A DNA stretch of 64,000 nt from an uncultured Chlorobiaceae bacterium (GTDB lineage: Bacteria > Bacteroidota > Chlorobiia > Chlorobiales > Chlorobiaceae): assembly GCA_903843305.1 (NCBI GenBank), contig CAIMPI010000020.1, positions 1 to 64,000 on the forward strand. The letters run 5' to 3'. Positions 55,632-64,000 of the stretch are shown here, one piece after another. Every line of letters starts with the position of its first letter. Within the stretch, counting starts at the first letter, position 1. The notes beneath the pieces are model-generated. The model was given only the letters and a program-made list of their open reading frames with translations, had not been told where the DNA came from and ran no database searches. The position numbers and the translations under genes were made by a program.

Positions 55632-57641
55632 ATGAATAATACATTTCGACGAGCCGTTTCACAGTATAACTATCAAACGTTTGACGGTCGTCAACGGGTT
55701 GTCATTGAAAATGTTTCACCTGAACTTGACGGGGGCAAATACCCGGCCAAAGGGATCGAGGGAGAGAGTATTGTTGTAGAAGCAGATATTTTTGTTGATG
55801 GTGCCGATACCATTTATGCAGAGCTTTGTTTCCGATCTTCAGGCAGTGCTGAGTGGCAGCGTTCACCGATGATCTCTCAAGGCAATGACCTGTGGAAAGG
55901 GTCATTTAAGGTCGGTCTTCCCGGTCAGTATGAGTATACGATTGAGGCAAGGGTTGACCATTTCGAAACATGGAAAAAGGGATTGGTCAAAAAAATTGAT
56001 GCAGCTCAGGATGTTTCGCTTGATCTGCAGATTGGTGCGCTTCTTGTCGACAAAGGGGTTGAAAGGGCTGAAGCCCCCGATGCCGGTGAGCTTACTCTTT
56101 TTGCTTCTCTAATCCGTTCTGAAAAGAGTGACGAAGCTGTCGCGGCGGCGATTGATGTCCGCCTCACGCTGCTCATGGCGCGTTATCCTGATAAGGCGTA
56201 TGCCTCTATGTACGATAAAGTGCTCGGCCTGACGGTTGAGCAGAAAAAAGCAGGATGTAGTGCATGGTATGAGCTGTTTCCGCGTTCATGGAGTTCAGAA
56301 CCTGATACCCATGGAACCTTTAATGACTGTCGCAGGCTGCTGCCGATGATTGCCGGTATGGGATTCGATGTTGTTTATCTACCGCCGATTCATCCGATTG
56401 GTCACACCAAGCGGAAAGGAAAGAATAATGCGCTGGTTGCAGCTCCTGATGAACCCGGAAGCTGCTGGGCGATTGGCAACCGTGACGGAGGGCATAAGGC
56501 AGTCCACGCTGAGCTGGGCACCGTTGAAGATTTTGCCGCATTTGTTGTAGCAGCAGAGGAGCACGGTATTTCTATTGCTCTCGATATTGCTTTTCAGTGT
56601 TCGCCCGATCACCCTTATGTACAGGAGCACCCTCAGTGGTTTACCTGGCGTCCCGATGGAACAGTACAGTTTGCTGAAAATCCTCCCAAGAAATATGAAG
56701 ATATTCTCCCCATTAATTTTGAATCTGCCGACTGGCAGAATCTCTGGATTGAGCTGAAAAGCATTTTTCTGTTCTGGATTGGCAAGGGTGTGAAAATTTT
56801 CCGTGTCGATAATCCGCACACCAAGGCATTTCCTTTCTGGGAGTGGGCTATTGCATCAATAAAAAAGGAGTATCCCGATACTGTTTTTCTGGCTGAAGCA
56901 TTTACCCGTCCAAAACTGATGGCCCGGCTTGCCAGGATTGGATATAGTCAGTCGTATAGCTATTTTACCTGGCGTAATACCAAGCAGGAGCTCCAGGAAT
57001 ATATGAGTGAACTGACGACATCGCCCCTGAAACATTTCATGCGGGCAAACTTCTGGCCAAACACTCCTGATATCCTCCACGAAGAGTTACAGAAAGGCCA
57101 ACGTGAAAAGTTTATTATCCGTCTGGTACTGGCGGCAACGCTTTCATCAAACTACGGGATGTACGGTCCTGCCTACGAACTCTGCGAGCATCTACCCGTA
57201 GATGGCAAGGAGGAGTATCTTAATTCCGAAAAATATGAGATCAGGCAGTGGGATCTCGACCGTCCCGGCAACATCCGTGCTGAGATTACCCGTATCAACC
57301 GAATCAGAAAGGAGAATCCTGCCCTTCAGCAGACCTGCGACCTTACCTTTGTGCATATCGACGCGTCCCCCGACCATGAACACGATATGCTGATGGGTTA
57401 TGTGAAGCGATCTGAAGATGACAGCAATATTATTCTTACGGTGGTTAATCTTGATCATTTACGCATCCAGCGAGGATGGCTCCGCTTCCCGCTCGAACTT
57501 TTTGGCCTTTCTCACCGTCATCAGTTTACGGTTGAGGATCTGTTAAGCGGTAACCGTTACGAATGGAACGGCGAATGGAATTTTGTGGAAGTGAACCCGT
57601 ACAGTATGCCCGCGCATATTTTTCGGGTAACGCTTTCCTGA
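55632..57641 (+). CDS. glgE: alpha-1,4-glucan:maltose-1-phosphate maltosyltransferase
   Basis: GlgE extends alpha-glucan with maltosyl units from maltose-1-phosphate. The 669-aa GH13_3 enzyme has an N-terminal beta domain (RVVIENVSPELDGGKYPAKG), a barrel with VYLPPIHPIGHTKRKGKNN, IALDIAFQCSPDHPYVQEHPQWF, GVKIFRVDNPHTKAFPFW (nucleophile Asp), VFLAEAFTRPKL (acid Glu) and FWPNTPDIL. The start at ATG 55632 is chosen over 55590. The treS-maltokinase gene follows 53 bp later and supplies the substrate. Confidence 0.94.
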   Translation: MNNTFRRAVSQYNYQTFDGRQRVVIENVSPELDGGKYPAKGIEGESIVVEADIFVDGADTIYAELCFRSSGSAEWQRSPMISQGNDLWKGSFKVGLPGQYEYTIEARVDHFETWKKGLVKKIDAAQDVSLDLQIGALLVDKGVERAEAPDAGELTLFASLIRSEKSDEAVAAAIDVRLTLLMARYPDKAYASMYDKVLGLTVEQKKAGCSAWYELFPRSWSSEPDTHGTFNDCRRLLPMIAGMGFDVVYLPPIHPIGHTKRKGKNNALVAAPDEPGSCWAIGNRDGGHKAVHAELGTVEDFAAFVVAAEEHGISIALDIAFQCSPDHPYVQEHPQWFTWRPDGTVQFAENPPKKYEDILPINFESADWQNLWIELKSIFLFWIGKGVKIFRVDNPHTKAFPFWEWAIASIKKEYPDTVFLAEAFTRPKLMARLARIGYSQSYSYFTWRNTKQELQEYMSELTTSPLKHFMRANFWPNTPDILHEELQKGQREKFIIRLVLAATLSSNYGMYGPAYELCEHLPVDGKEEYLNSEKYEIRQWDLDRPGNIRAEITRINRIRKENPALQQTCDLTFVHIDASPDHEHDMLMGYVKRSEDDSNIILTVVNLDHLRIQRGWLRFPLELFGLSHRHQFTVEDLLSGNRYEWNGEWNFVEVNPYSMPAHIFRVTLS

Positions 57642-57694
57642 GAAACAAGTTGTCTATTAATGCATTTACTCTTTATACCTTTAACGAACTCAAC

Positions 57695-60600
57695 ATGTAT
57701 CAACCCGAACCGCTCTGGTACAAAGACGCAATTATTTACGAAGCGCATGTCAAGACATTCTATGACAGCAACAATGATGGTATAGGCGATTTTCAGGGAT
57801 TGCGTCAGAAGCTTGGCTATCTTCAAAGTCTCGGCGTTACGGCAATATGGCTGCTGCCCTTCTATCCTTCGCCGCTTCGTGATGACGGTTATGATATTGC
57901 CGATTATATGAGCGTCAATCCCGACTACGGTACCATGGAAGATTTCAGGGAGTTTCTTGAAGAGGCACACAGCCTCGGTTTGAAGGTGATTACTGAGCTT
58001 GTGGTGAACCACACTTCTGACCAGCACGCATGGTTTCAGAGTGCAAGAAAAGCTCCGGCAGGATCTCCAGAGCGGAACTTTTACGTCTGGAGTGACAACC
58101 CCGATAAATATTCCGAAACTCGTATCATTTTTCAGGACTTTGAGGCTTCCAACTGGACGTATGACTCCGTTGCCGGTCAGTATTTCTGGCACCGTTTTTA
58201 CCATCACCAGCCGGACCTGAATTTTGAAAATCCGGCAGTTCATAAAGCGCTCCGCGATGTGCTTGATTTCTGGCTTGGTATGGGTGTTGATGGGCTCAGG
58301 CTTGATGCGGTGCCATATCTTTATGAGGAGGAAGGCACCAATTGCGAGAACCTTCCCCAGACCTACGAATATCTGAGAGGACTTCGCGCCTACGTGGATA
58401 AACACTACCCCAACCGCATGCTGCTTGCCGAAGCAAACCAGTGGCCAGAGGATTCCGCCGCCTATTTCGGCACGGGCGACCTCTGCCACATGAACTTCCA
58501 CTTTCCCCTGATGCCGCGCATGTACATGGCACTTGCCACTGAAGACCGTTTCCCGATTCTTGATATTCTTGAACAGACTCCGGAAATTCCAGAGGGCTGC
58601 CAGTGGGCGTCGTTTTTGCGCAACCATGATGAACTGACGCTCGAAATGGTCACTGATGAGGAGCGCGACTATATGCGCCGTGTCTACGCCAACGATCCCA
58701 AAGCCCGCATCAACCTCGGCATCCGCCGACGCCTTGCACCGCTCATGTCGAACGATCGACGCAAAATTGAGCTGATGAACATCATGCTGCTTTCCCTGCC
58801 TGGCACACCAGTACTCTACTATGGCGACGAGATCGGTATGGGTGACAACTTCTTCCTTGGAGACCGCGACGGTGTCCGCACACCCATGCAATGGAGCGCC
58901 GACCGTAATGCAGGCTTTTCGCGGGCTAACCCCCAGAGGCTTCTGTTGCCGCTCATTATTGACCCGGAATACCATTATGAAGCCGTGAACGTTGAAGTAC
59001 AAGAGAGCAATGTCAACTCGTTGCTCTGGTGGATGAGGCACACCATTTCAACCGCTCACCGCTACAAATCTCTCAGCCGTGGCACCATTGAGTTCTTGCA
59101 GGTAAGCAACCCCAAAGTATTGATTTTTATCCGCCAGTTTGAGGATGAAACCATGCTCACCATCATCAACCTCTCAAAAAATGCCCAGGCAGTAACGATT
59201 GATCTTTCTCGCTTTGACGGCTATATCCCCGAAGAGGTCTTTAGCCTGAACCGCTTCCCGAAAATCAGGAAAAATCCCTATATGGTTGCCCTTGGCTCCT
59301 ACGGCTATTTCTGGCTGAAGCTGAACAAGGATACGGAAGAGGTAGATACTCGCGCTTTGCTGGAAAAACCGTTTGCCTCTGTCTCGCGCTGGCCGAGTCT
59401 CTTTACCGGCAAAAGCAAAGAGTTGCTCGAAACAGAGATTCTGCCACAGTACTACAATGCGAGCCGCTGGTTTGGAGGCAAAGCACGCACCATCATGCGC
59501 ATCTCAATCAACGACACCATACCTGTCACAGAGATGCCAAAAGCAAAGCTCATGGTAACCGAAGTGCGCTACTCAAGTGGTGAAAACGATTTCTACCAAC
59601 TGCCAATCTCATTTGCACCACTATCAGCAATAAGCCCAACCGATGACAATTTTTGCAAAAGAGTCATAGCAAGAGTGGTTGTTGGCGATGAAGATGGATA
59701 TCTGTGCGACGCTACCTTCGACAGTCAGTTCCTGATGCATCTCTATCACATCGTCACCGGAAAAGAGACGTGGCAGGGAAAAGCAGGTCTTGTCTCTGGC
59801 CTCAAATCCATAAAGCTCAACCCCGTTGATGGGGTCGAACCTGAACCCTCCCTGATGGGTCTCGAACAGAGCAACACATCAATCAGGTTCCACAACGATC
59901 TCTGCCTGAAGCTCTATCGCCGTATTGAGACAGGTGTCTCGCCAGAGGTGGAAATGTGTGGCGCATTGAGCGACCATACTTCGTTCAAAAACCTGCCAAT
60001 GTTCCTTGGCTCACTGAACTACGACCAGAGTCGTACCAGCCGCTACTCGCTTGGTATCTTGCAGAATTATGTCAAGAACGAAGGTGACGCATGGCAGCTT
60101 TCGCTTGATCATGCCAAGCATTATTTCGAGAATATCCTTGCAAAAATGCACACAGGCCTCACCTTGCCACCACTGCCAGCGTTAAGCGGTAACCCTGTGC
60201 AGCTTCCTGAAATCATGCAAGAACTTATTGGCGGATTTTATCTAAGCATGATGGAAAAGCTTGCAGAGCGTACCGCTGAAATGCACCTTGCACTGGCCTC
60301 ACTTGACGCTGACCCTGCATTTGCGCCAGAGGCCTTTACCTCTCTCTATCAGCGTTCTATCTATCAGGCAATGTGCGAGCAGGTCAAACGTGCAGTGATT
60401 CTGATCCGGGAAATCATGCCAAAAATGTCTGCAGAACAACAACATCTCGCATCGCTTGTTGTACAGAAAAAGAAACAGGTGTTGCAACAATTCGATCCAA
60501 TCAGGATTGATAAAATTGATACCCTGAAAATCCGGATTCACGGCGACTATCACCTCGGTCAGGTACTCTTTACCGGCAAGGACTTTGTGGTCATTGATTT

Positions 60601-60985
60601 TGAAGGTGAACCTGCCCGACCTATCTCCGAGCGCAAGATCAAGCGATCGGTCTTCCGCGATATTACAGGTATGCTCCGCTCGTTCGACTATGCCGCATTC
60701 AATGCGCTGCGCCAGATAGAGGCCGCTCTCCGTCCTGAAGATCGGGTTGCTCTTGAACTGTGGGCCGATCGCTGGAGTTTCTATGTTGGGCAGCACTTTA
60801 TCGATAGCTACTTTGAAAAAACCAAAGACAGCCAGATTGTGCCATCAGAGGCAAGCCAGCGCGAGCACTTGATGCGTGGCTACCTGATGGACAAAGCTAT
60901 CTACGAGCTGAATTACGAGCTCAACAACCGCCCAGACTGGGCAACCATCCCACTACGCGGTATCCTGAAGATTCTGGAGTCGTAA
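57695..60985 (+). CDS. treS: trehalose synthase fused to maltokinase (TreS-Mak/Pep2)
   Basis: This is a 1096-aa fusion. Residues 1-560 are TreS (GH13_16), interconverting trehalose and maltose: PLWYKDAIIYEAHVKTFYDS, LPFYPSPLRDDGYDIADY, GVDGLRLDAVPYLYEEEGT, LLAEANQWPED, SFLRNHDELTLEMV. From about 600, ASRWFGGKARTIMRISI begins a maltokinase (Mak/Pep2) domain, with the kinase core IRIHGDYHLGQVLFTGKDFVVIDFEGEP near residue 990. It would make maltose-1-phosphate for GlgE. The start is ATG 57695; longer frames extend into glgE. Confidence 0.95.
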   Translation: MYQPEPLWYKDAIIYEAHVKTFYDSNNDGIGDFQGLRQKLGYLQSLGVTAIWLLPFYPSPLRDDGYDIADYMSVNPDYGTMEDFREFLEEAHSLGLKVITELVVNHTSDQHAWFQSARKAPAGSPERNFYVWSDNPDKYSETRIIFQDFEASNWTYDSVAGQYFWHRFYHHQPDLNFENPAVHKALRDVLDFWLGMGVDGLRLDAVPYLYEEEGTNCENLPQTYEYLRGLRAYVDKHYPNRMLLAEANQWPEDSAAYFGTGDLCHMNFHFPLMPRMYMALATEDRFPILDILEQTPEIPEGCQWASFLRNHDELTLEMVTDEERDYMRRVYANDPKARINLGIRRRLAPLMSNDRRKIELMNIMLLSLPGTPVLYYGDEIGMGDNFFLGDRDGVRTPMQWSADRNAGFSRANPQRLLLPLIIDPEYHYEAVNVEVQESNVNSLLWWMRHTISTAHRYKSLSRGTIEFLQVSNPKVLIFIRQFEDETMLTIINLSKNAQAVTIDLSRFDGYIPEEVFSLNRFPKIRKNPYMVALGSYGYFWLKLNKDTEEVDTRALLEKPFASVSRWPSLFTGKSKELLETEILPQYYNASRWFGGKARTIMRISINDTIPVTEMPKAKLMVTEVRYSSGENDFYQLPISFAPLSAISPTDDNFCKRVIARVVVGDEDGYLCDATFDSQFLMHLYHIVTGKETWQGKAGLVSGLKSIKLNPVDGVEPEPSLMGLEQSNTSIRFHNDLCLKLYRRIETGVSPEVEMCGALSDHTSFKNLPMFLGSLNYDQSRTSRYSLGILQNYVKNEGDAWQLSLDHAKHYFENILAKMHTGLTLPPLPALSGNPVQLPEIMQELIGGFYLSMMEKLAERTAEMHLALASLDADPAFAPEAFTSLYQRSIYQAMCEQVKRAVILIREIMPKMSAEQQHLASLVVQKKKQVLQQFDPIRIDKIDTLKIRIHGDYHLGQVLFTGKDFVVIDFEGEPARPISERKIKRSVFRDITGMLRSFDYAAFNALRQIEAALRPEDRVALELWADRWSFYVGQHFIDSYFEKTKDSQIVPSEASQREHLMRGYLMDKAIYELNYELNNRPDWATIPLRGILKILES

Positions 60986-60999
60986 CCGTATCGCTGAAC

Positions 61000-61030
61000 C
61001 TCACCTTTGCCATTCACTGGCAGAGGTGAG
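61000..61030. terminator. bidirectional hairpin between treS and mazG
   Basis: A 12-bp stem CTCACCTTTGCC / GGCAGAGGTGAG (one G-T pair) with a 7-nt loop lies between two convergent genes. Flanking T/A runs are short, so the strength is uncertain. Confidence 0.55.
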
Positions 61031-61043
61031 AAAAGCTTCTCTC

Positions 61044-61850
61044 TTATTCCTTCGCCACACGCCACAATTCGTCAAGCTCTGCGGCGCTGTACTCCTGCCA
61101 CAGACGGCCTGAGACTTCGACCTGCTCTTCAACTTTGCGAAAGCGGCTGATGAATTTGTTGGTGGATTTACGGAGCGCATCTTCAGGATTGGCGCCGAGA
61201 AAACGGCTGTAGTTGACAAGAGTAAAGAGCAGATCACCGAATTCTTCTTCTTGTTCTTCCCTGGTGGCGGCGTTTTTCAGCTCTTTGATCTCTTCGACAA
61301 GCTTGTCGAGCACCCCCTCGTCGCTTGTCCAGTCGAAGCCGACACCTGCAACCTTCTTCTGGACACGGTAGGCGCGCAAAAGTTCTGACATTGCATTAGG
61401 CACCCCATCAAGCAGACTTTTCCGCCCTTCGCGGAGCTTTAGAGTTTCCCAGTTTTTCAGCACTTCACCTTCCGTTTCGGCCAATGTGTCACCAAAAACA
61501 TGCGGATGACGATGAATAAGCTTTTGGCAGAGAGCATCGAACACATCGACAAAAGAGAAGGAGCCACGTTCTTCGCCCAGAAGCACTTGAAAACAGAGAT
61601 GCAGAAAGAGATCACCGCACTCTTTTTTCAGTTCTGTTTCATCCCGTTGGTCAATGGCGTGAACCAGTTCAAAGCTCTCCTCAAGCAGCAGGTGAGCCAG
61701 CGACTCCGGTGTCTGTTTCCGATCCCAGGGACATTCCTGCCGCAGTACTTTGACAAGGCTCAGCACCCGCTCAAACTGTTCCACCTGGGTTCTCTCTTTC
61801 TGTGCAACAATATCAGCCTTCAACCCTTCAATCACTGTTTTTTCAAGCAT
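61044..61850 (-). CDS. mazG: nucleoside triphosphate pyrophosphohydrolase MazG
   Basis: This is a 268-aa protein with two MazG domains. The first has LRQECPWDRKQTPESLAHLLLEESFELVHAID and ELKKECGDLFLHLCFQV; the second has EIKELKNAATREEQEEEFGDLLFTLVNYSRFLGANPEDALR. The EExxE...ExxD metal motifs are intact. It hydrolyses damaged or excess NTPs. ATG 61850 gives the usual N-terminus. Confidence 0.94.
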   Translation of the reverse strand: MLEKTVIEGLKADIVAQKERTQVEQFERVLSLVKVLRQECPWDRKQTPESLAHLLLEESFELVHAIDQRDETELKKECGDLFLHLCFQVLLGEERGSFSFVDVFDALCQKLIHRHPHVFGDTLAETEGEVLKNWETLKLREGRKSLLDGVPNAMSELLRAYRVQKKVAGVGFDWTSDEGVLDKLVEEIKELKNAATREEQEEEFGDLLFTLVNYSRFLGANPEDALRKSTNKFISRFRKVEEQVEVSGRLWQEYSAAELDELWRVAKE

Positions 61851-61963
61851 GCTCAATAGTATTTTGTATTCTCTTCTCAAGTGCGGTTGAAGTTACTCTT
61901 TCTTGAGGGTATTTCTTATACTTGCAGAGAGGAATCACCTTGTCACTATTATACAAGGATATT

Positions 61964-63385
61964 ATGGTCATGTCCATCAACCTGCCGCAACAGGGGTACC
62001 CAATTGCAGCGATTGCTACGCCCGTTGGTGTCGGTGCTCTTGCGGTCGTTCGTATCAGTGGTCAGGGGGTTTTCGATATTGCCCAGAAAGTGTTTCGTAA
62101 AAAAAACAATCCGAAGTTTCAGTTTGCACAATCAAAAGGGTTCAGAGCTCATTTTGGGACAGTGCATGACCGTGAAGGGCTGATTGACGAAGTGGTTGCG
62201 CTGGTGTTCCGTTCGCCAAATTCCTTTACGATGGAGGATATGGTGGAGTTGAGTTGCCATGGTGGTCCTGTTGTGGTAAAACATATCCTGAAAGTGTTGC
62301 TTGACGAGGGGTGCCGACTAGCTGAGCCTGGCGAGTTTACCCGGCGTGCGTTTCTCAACGGGCGCATCGATCTTTTGCAGGCGGAGGCGATTGGCGAGAT
62401 GATCCACGCTCGATCTGAATCAGCGTTCCGTTCAGCAGTGATCCAGATGCAGGGTAAACTCTCTGATCGGCTGGACGCCATGCGGGAAGAGCTTCTCCGT
62501 TCATGCGCCCTCCTTGAACTTGAGCTGGATTTCAGTGAAGAGGATGTTGAGTTCCAGAGCCGTCCCCAGCTTCTGGCAGAATTGCGTCTTCTGCAGGATG
62601 AGCTTTCGAGTCTTATCGATTCTTACCAGCATGGCAGGCTTCTGAAAGAGGGCGTCGCAACAGTTATCGCGGGAAAGCCAAACGCAGGGAAATCCACATT
62701 GCTGAATGCGCTGCTTGGCGAAGAGCGATCAATTGTAAGCCATCAACCGGGCACAACACGTGACTACATCGAAGAGTGCTTTGTGCATGAAAAAACCATG
62801 TTCCGTCTCACCGATACCGCCGGACTTCGCGAGGGAGGCGAGGAGATTGAGCATGAAGGTATCCAGCGCAGTTACAAAAAAATCTCTGAAGCCGATCTGA
62901 TACTCTATATTCTCGACATAAGCTGCGAAAATTATCTTGATGACGTTCCCCAAATTCGAGAATTTTTGAACAATTATCCGGCAGCACACCTGATAGTGGT
63001 AGCCAATAAAACCGATCTCATTCCGGAAAGCGCCGAGCGACTCCAGCAACTTTGTGGAGCAATCCGTTGTGACATCTGTGGAATAGCCGCTGCGAGAAGA
63101 GAAGGACTTGACAGCCTCAAGCGCTTGATGAGCAGTATAGCCGAAAAGCTCAACAAACAGCAGGACGCGAGTGTGCTGGTTACCAGCCTGCGCCACTATG
63201 AAGCGCTGCGCAACGCATCAGACGCTCTTGAAAACGCACATGAACTGATTAGCCGTCAGGCTGAAACCGAACTCATCGCTTTCGAACTCCGCTCTGCCCT
63301 CGACTATGTCGGAGAAATTACCGGAAAAGTGGTCAACGAGGAGATCGTAAACCTCATCTTTGAGCGTTTCTGCATCGGAAAGTGA
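61964..63385 (+). CDS. mnmE: tRNA modification GTPase MnmE
   Basis: This is a 473-aa GTPase that with MnmG modifies the wobble uridine of several tRNAs. The N-terminal tetrahydrofolate-binding domain (PIAAIATPVGVGALAVVRISG), the G domain (GKPNAGKSTLLNALLGEERSIVSHQPGTTRDYIEE, DTAGLREG, VANKTDL) and the C-terminal FERFCIGK with its catalytic Cys are all present. AAGGA at 61955-61959 selects ATG 61964; an in-frame start at 61922 adds unrelated residues. Confidence 0.95.
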   Translation: MVMSINLPQQGYPIAAIATPVGVGALAVVRISGQGVFDIAQKVFRKKNNPKFQFAQSKGFRAHFGTVHDREGLIDEVVALVFRSPNSFTMEDMVELSCHGGPVVVKHILKVLLDEGCRLAEPGEFTRRAFLNGRIDLLQAEAIGEMIHARSESAFRSAVIQMQGKLSDRLDAMREELLRSCALLELELDFSEEDVEFQSRPQLLAELRLLQDELSSLIDSYQHGRLLKEGVATVIAGKPNAGKSTLLNALLGEERSIVSHQPGTTRDYIEECFVHEKTMFRLTDTAGLREGGEEIEHEGIQRSYKKISEADLILYILDISCENYLDDVPQIREFLNNYPAAHLIVVANKTDLIPESAERLQQLCGAIRCDICGIAAARREGLDSLKRLMSSIAEKLNKQQDASVLVTSLRHYEALRNASDALENAHELISRQAETELIAFELRSALDYVGEITGKVVNEEIVNLIFERFCIGK

Positions 63386-63397
63386 AGGTAATTTTAA

Positions 63398-63431
63398 CCC
63401 TGCATAGCCACTAATCTGGGGTTATGCAGGG
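63398..63431. terminator. hairpin between convergent mnmE and ccsA-like genes
   Basis: A 9-bp perfect stem CCCTGCATA / TATGCAGGG plus three inner pairs. On the minus strand it is followed by TTAAAATT, on the plus strand by AAAATGCG. Confidence 0.5.
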
Positions 63432-63439
63432 AAAATGCG

Positions 63440-64000
63440 TCAGCTTTGTGTGTAGGTGTGGACGCTGTTTTGTGCTGAAGGCAGATAGTTGACTCCGAAC
63501 CAACAGACGAGCAGCACTATAAAAGAGAGTGCCAGATACCACTGTAGCTTGCTGCGGTCAATCTTGTAACGGTAGGCATGAAGATAACCGAGATAGGCCA
63601 GCCAGGAGAGAAATGCCCAGGTTTCTTTGGGATCCCAGGTCCAGTAATGCCCCCAGGCCTCCTTTGCCCACAGTGCGCCGAATATTAGACCAAAAGAGAG
63701 AAGCACAAAACCAAGCAAGGCCAGATAGTGTGAGACCGATTCGCCGGTCTCATTCTTTTTGGAGCGCAATTGGAGATAGACGTTGTGCAATGCCGTAATA
63801 GAAGAAGCGGCAAGCAGGACATAGCCAACAAGATAGACGACGACATGGGGAATAAACCAGGGGCTCTGCAGGGCAGGCATGAGGGTTTTGTCGAAGACTT
63901 CAGGATGAAGCATATTGATGCCAAGAAAAAATCCGGCTAACGCCATGCAATAATATTTCAGCCACCCGATCTTCCAGCGGTACTCTACCAGAAATCCCAC
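63440..64000 (-). CDS. ccsA: CcsA/ResC-type cytochrome c assembly protein (5' end outside window)
   Basis: At least 186 residues of a multi-helix membrane protein are visible; the frame is open to the window edge. The haem-handling tryptophan-rich motif WGHYWTWDPKETWAFLSWLAYLGYLHAY is diagnostic of CcsA/CcmC-type cytochrome c maturation factors, and hydrophobic helices surround it. It would handle haem for periplasmic c-type cytochromes. The N-terminal part is not visible. Confidence 0.9.
   Translation of the reverse strand: MGFLVEYRWKIGWLKYYCMALAGFFLGINMLHPEVFDKTLMPALQSPWFIPHVVVYLVGYVLLAASSITALHNVYLQLRSKKNETGESVSHYLALLGFVLLSFGLIFGALWAKEAWGHYWTWDPKETWAFLSWLAYLGYLHAYRYKIDRSKLQWYLALSFIVLLVCWFGVNYLPSAQNSVHTYTQS

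Noticed and set aside
57557-59041. 494-codon minus-strand frame opposite glgE/treS
   Set aside because: It lies antisense to well-supported catalytic domains, crosses the glgE/treS boundary, and its translation is rich in unusual Val/His/Lys without a domain.
1-64000. CRISPR array, tRNA or rRNA genes
   Set aside because: No regularly spaced repeats of CRISPR type were seen; intergenic gaps are short and none showed a tRNA-like TTCGANTC arm in a cloverleaf context or rRNA sequence.

Overview
The window is chromosomal DNA of a green sulfur bacterium (Chlorobi; Chlorobium/Pelodictyon type). The decisive evidence is a BchU (bacteriochlorophyllide C-20 methyltransferase) close to the Chlorobaculum tepidum enzyme, with the catalytic Tyr246 and His290 at the same positions. 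Supporting evidence is a probable chlorosome envelope protein, an HdrB-type fumarate reductase as expected for a reductive TCA cycle, HemL/HemE for tetrapyrrole synthesis, and ArsA-like ATPases of the GSB kind. An intact BchU implies C-20 methylated antenna pigment (BChl c or e). Species cannot be fixed from the sequence.

Layout. 1-6.4 kb: the tail of a response regulator, a decayed epimerase remnant, and a leftward pigment block of ArsA-like ATPase, radical SAM enzyme, bchU and a second radical SAM enzyme. 6.4-10.7 kb: a rightward set of small unusual genes. These are two paralogous glycine-rich two-helix proteins flanking a flavodoxin fused to a BchB C-terminal (PCP_red) domain and a chlorosome-envelope-like protein, followed by a DUF1997/SRPBCC-like protein, an MBL hydrolase and a CBS protein. 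10.9-15.7 kb: fumarate reductase (three genes) and hemE. 16-25.5 kb: THUMP-like methyltransferase, an inserted AAA/DUF4143 ATPase flanked by a direct repeat, ppx, prmA, an NlpC/P60 lipoprotein, lysC, purM, plsY and gpsA. 25.5-41.7 kb: sixA, a GH3 enzyme, a half-length ClpB, kdsA, a KdsC-like HAD protein without its nucleophile, an unknown 485-aa protein, nadK, tyrA, pyrE, a RelE-type toxin-antitoxin pair, ruvX, a SOUL protein, crcB-DUF190, hemL, recO, an FmdB protein, an LptA/OstA-like protein and a UDP-GlcNAc epimerase-like protein.

41.8-50.6 kb is an accessory island. It holds a type I restriction-modification system (hsdM, a DUF1016/YhcG nuclease, hsdS, hsdR) interrupted between hsdS and hsdR by a RAYT transposase and its palindromic REP elements, one of which lies in-frame inside the RAYT gene. 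A second, broken DUF1016 gene follows. 50.6-64 kb: a TPR/OGT glycosyltransferase, an M23 peptidase, a phosphoesterase, prfB with the canonical +1 frameshift site, glgE and a treS-maltokinase fusion (trehalose to maltose-1-phosphate to alpha-glucan), mazG, mnmE and a truncated ccsA-type cytochrome c assembly gene at the edge.

The best candidate for something undescribed is the 6.7-9.4 kb cluster, where a flavodoxin carries a domain otherwise known from the dark-operative protochlorophyllide reductase, among small membrane-like proteins next to the pigment genes. Genes are dense, with many 4-nt ATGA overlaps. No tRNA, rRNA or CRISPR array was seen.
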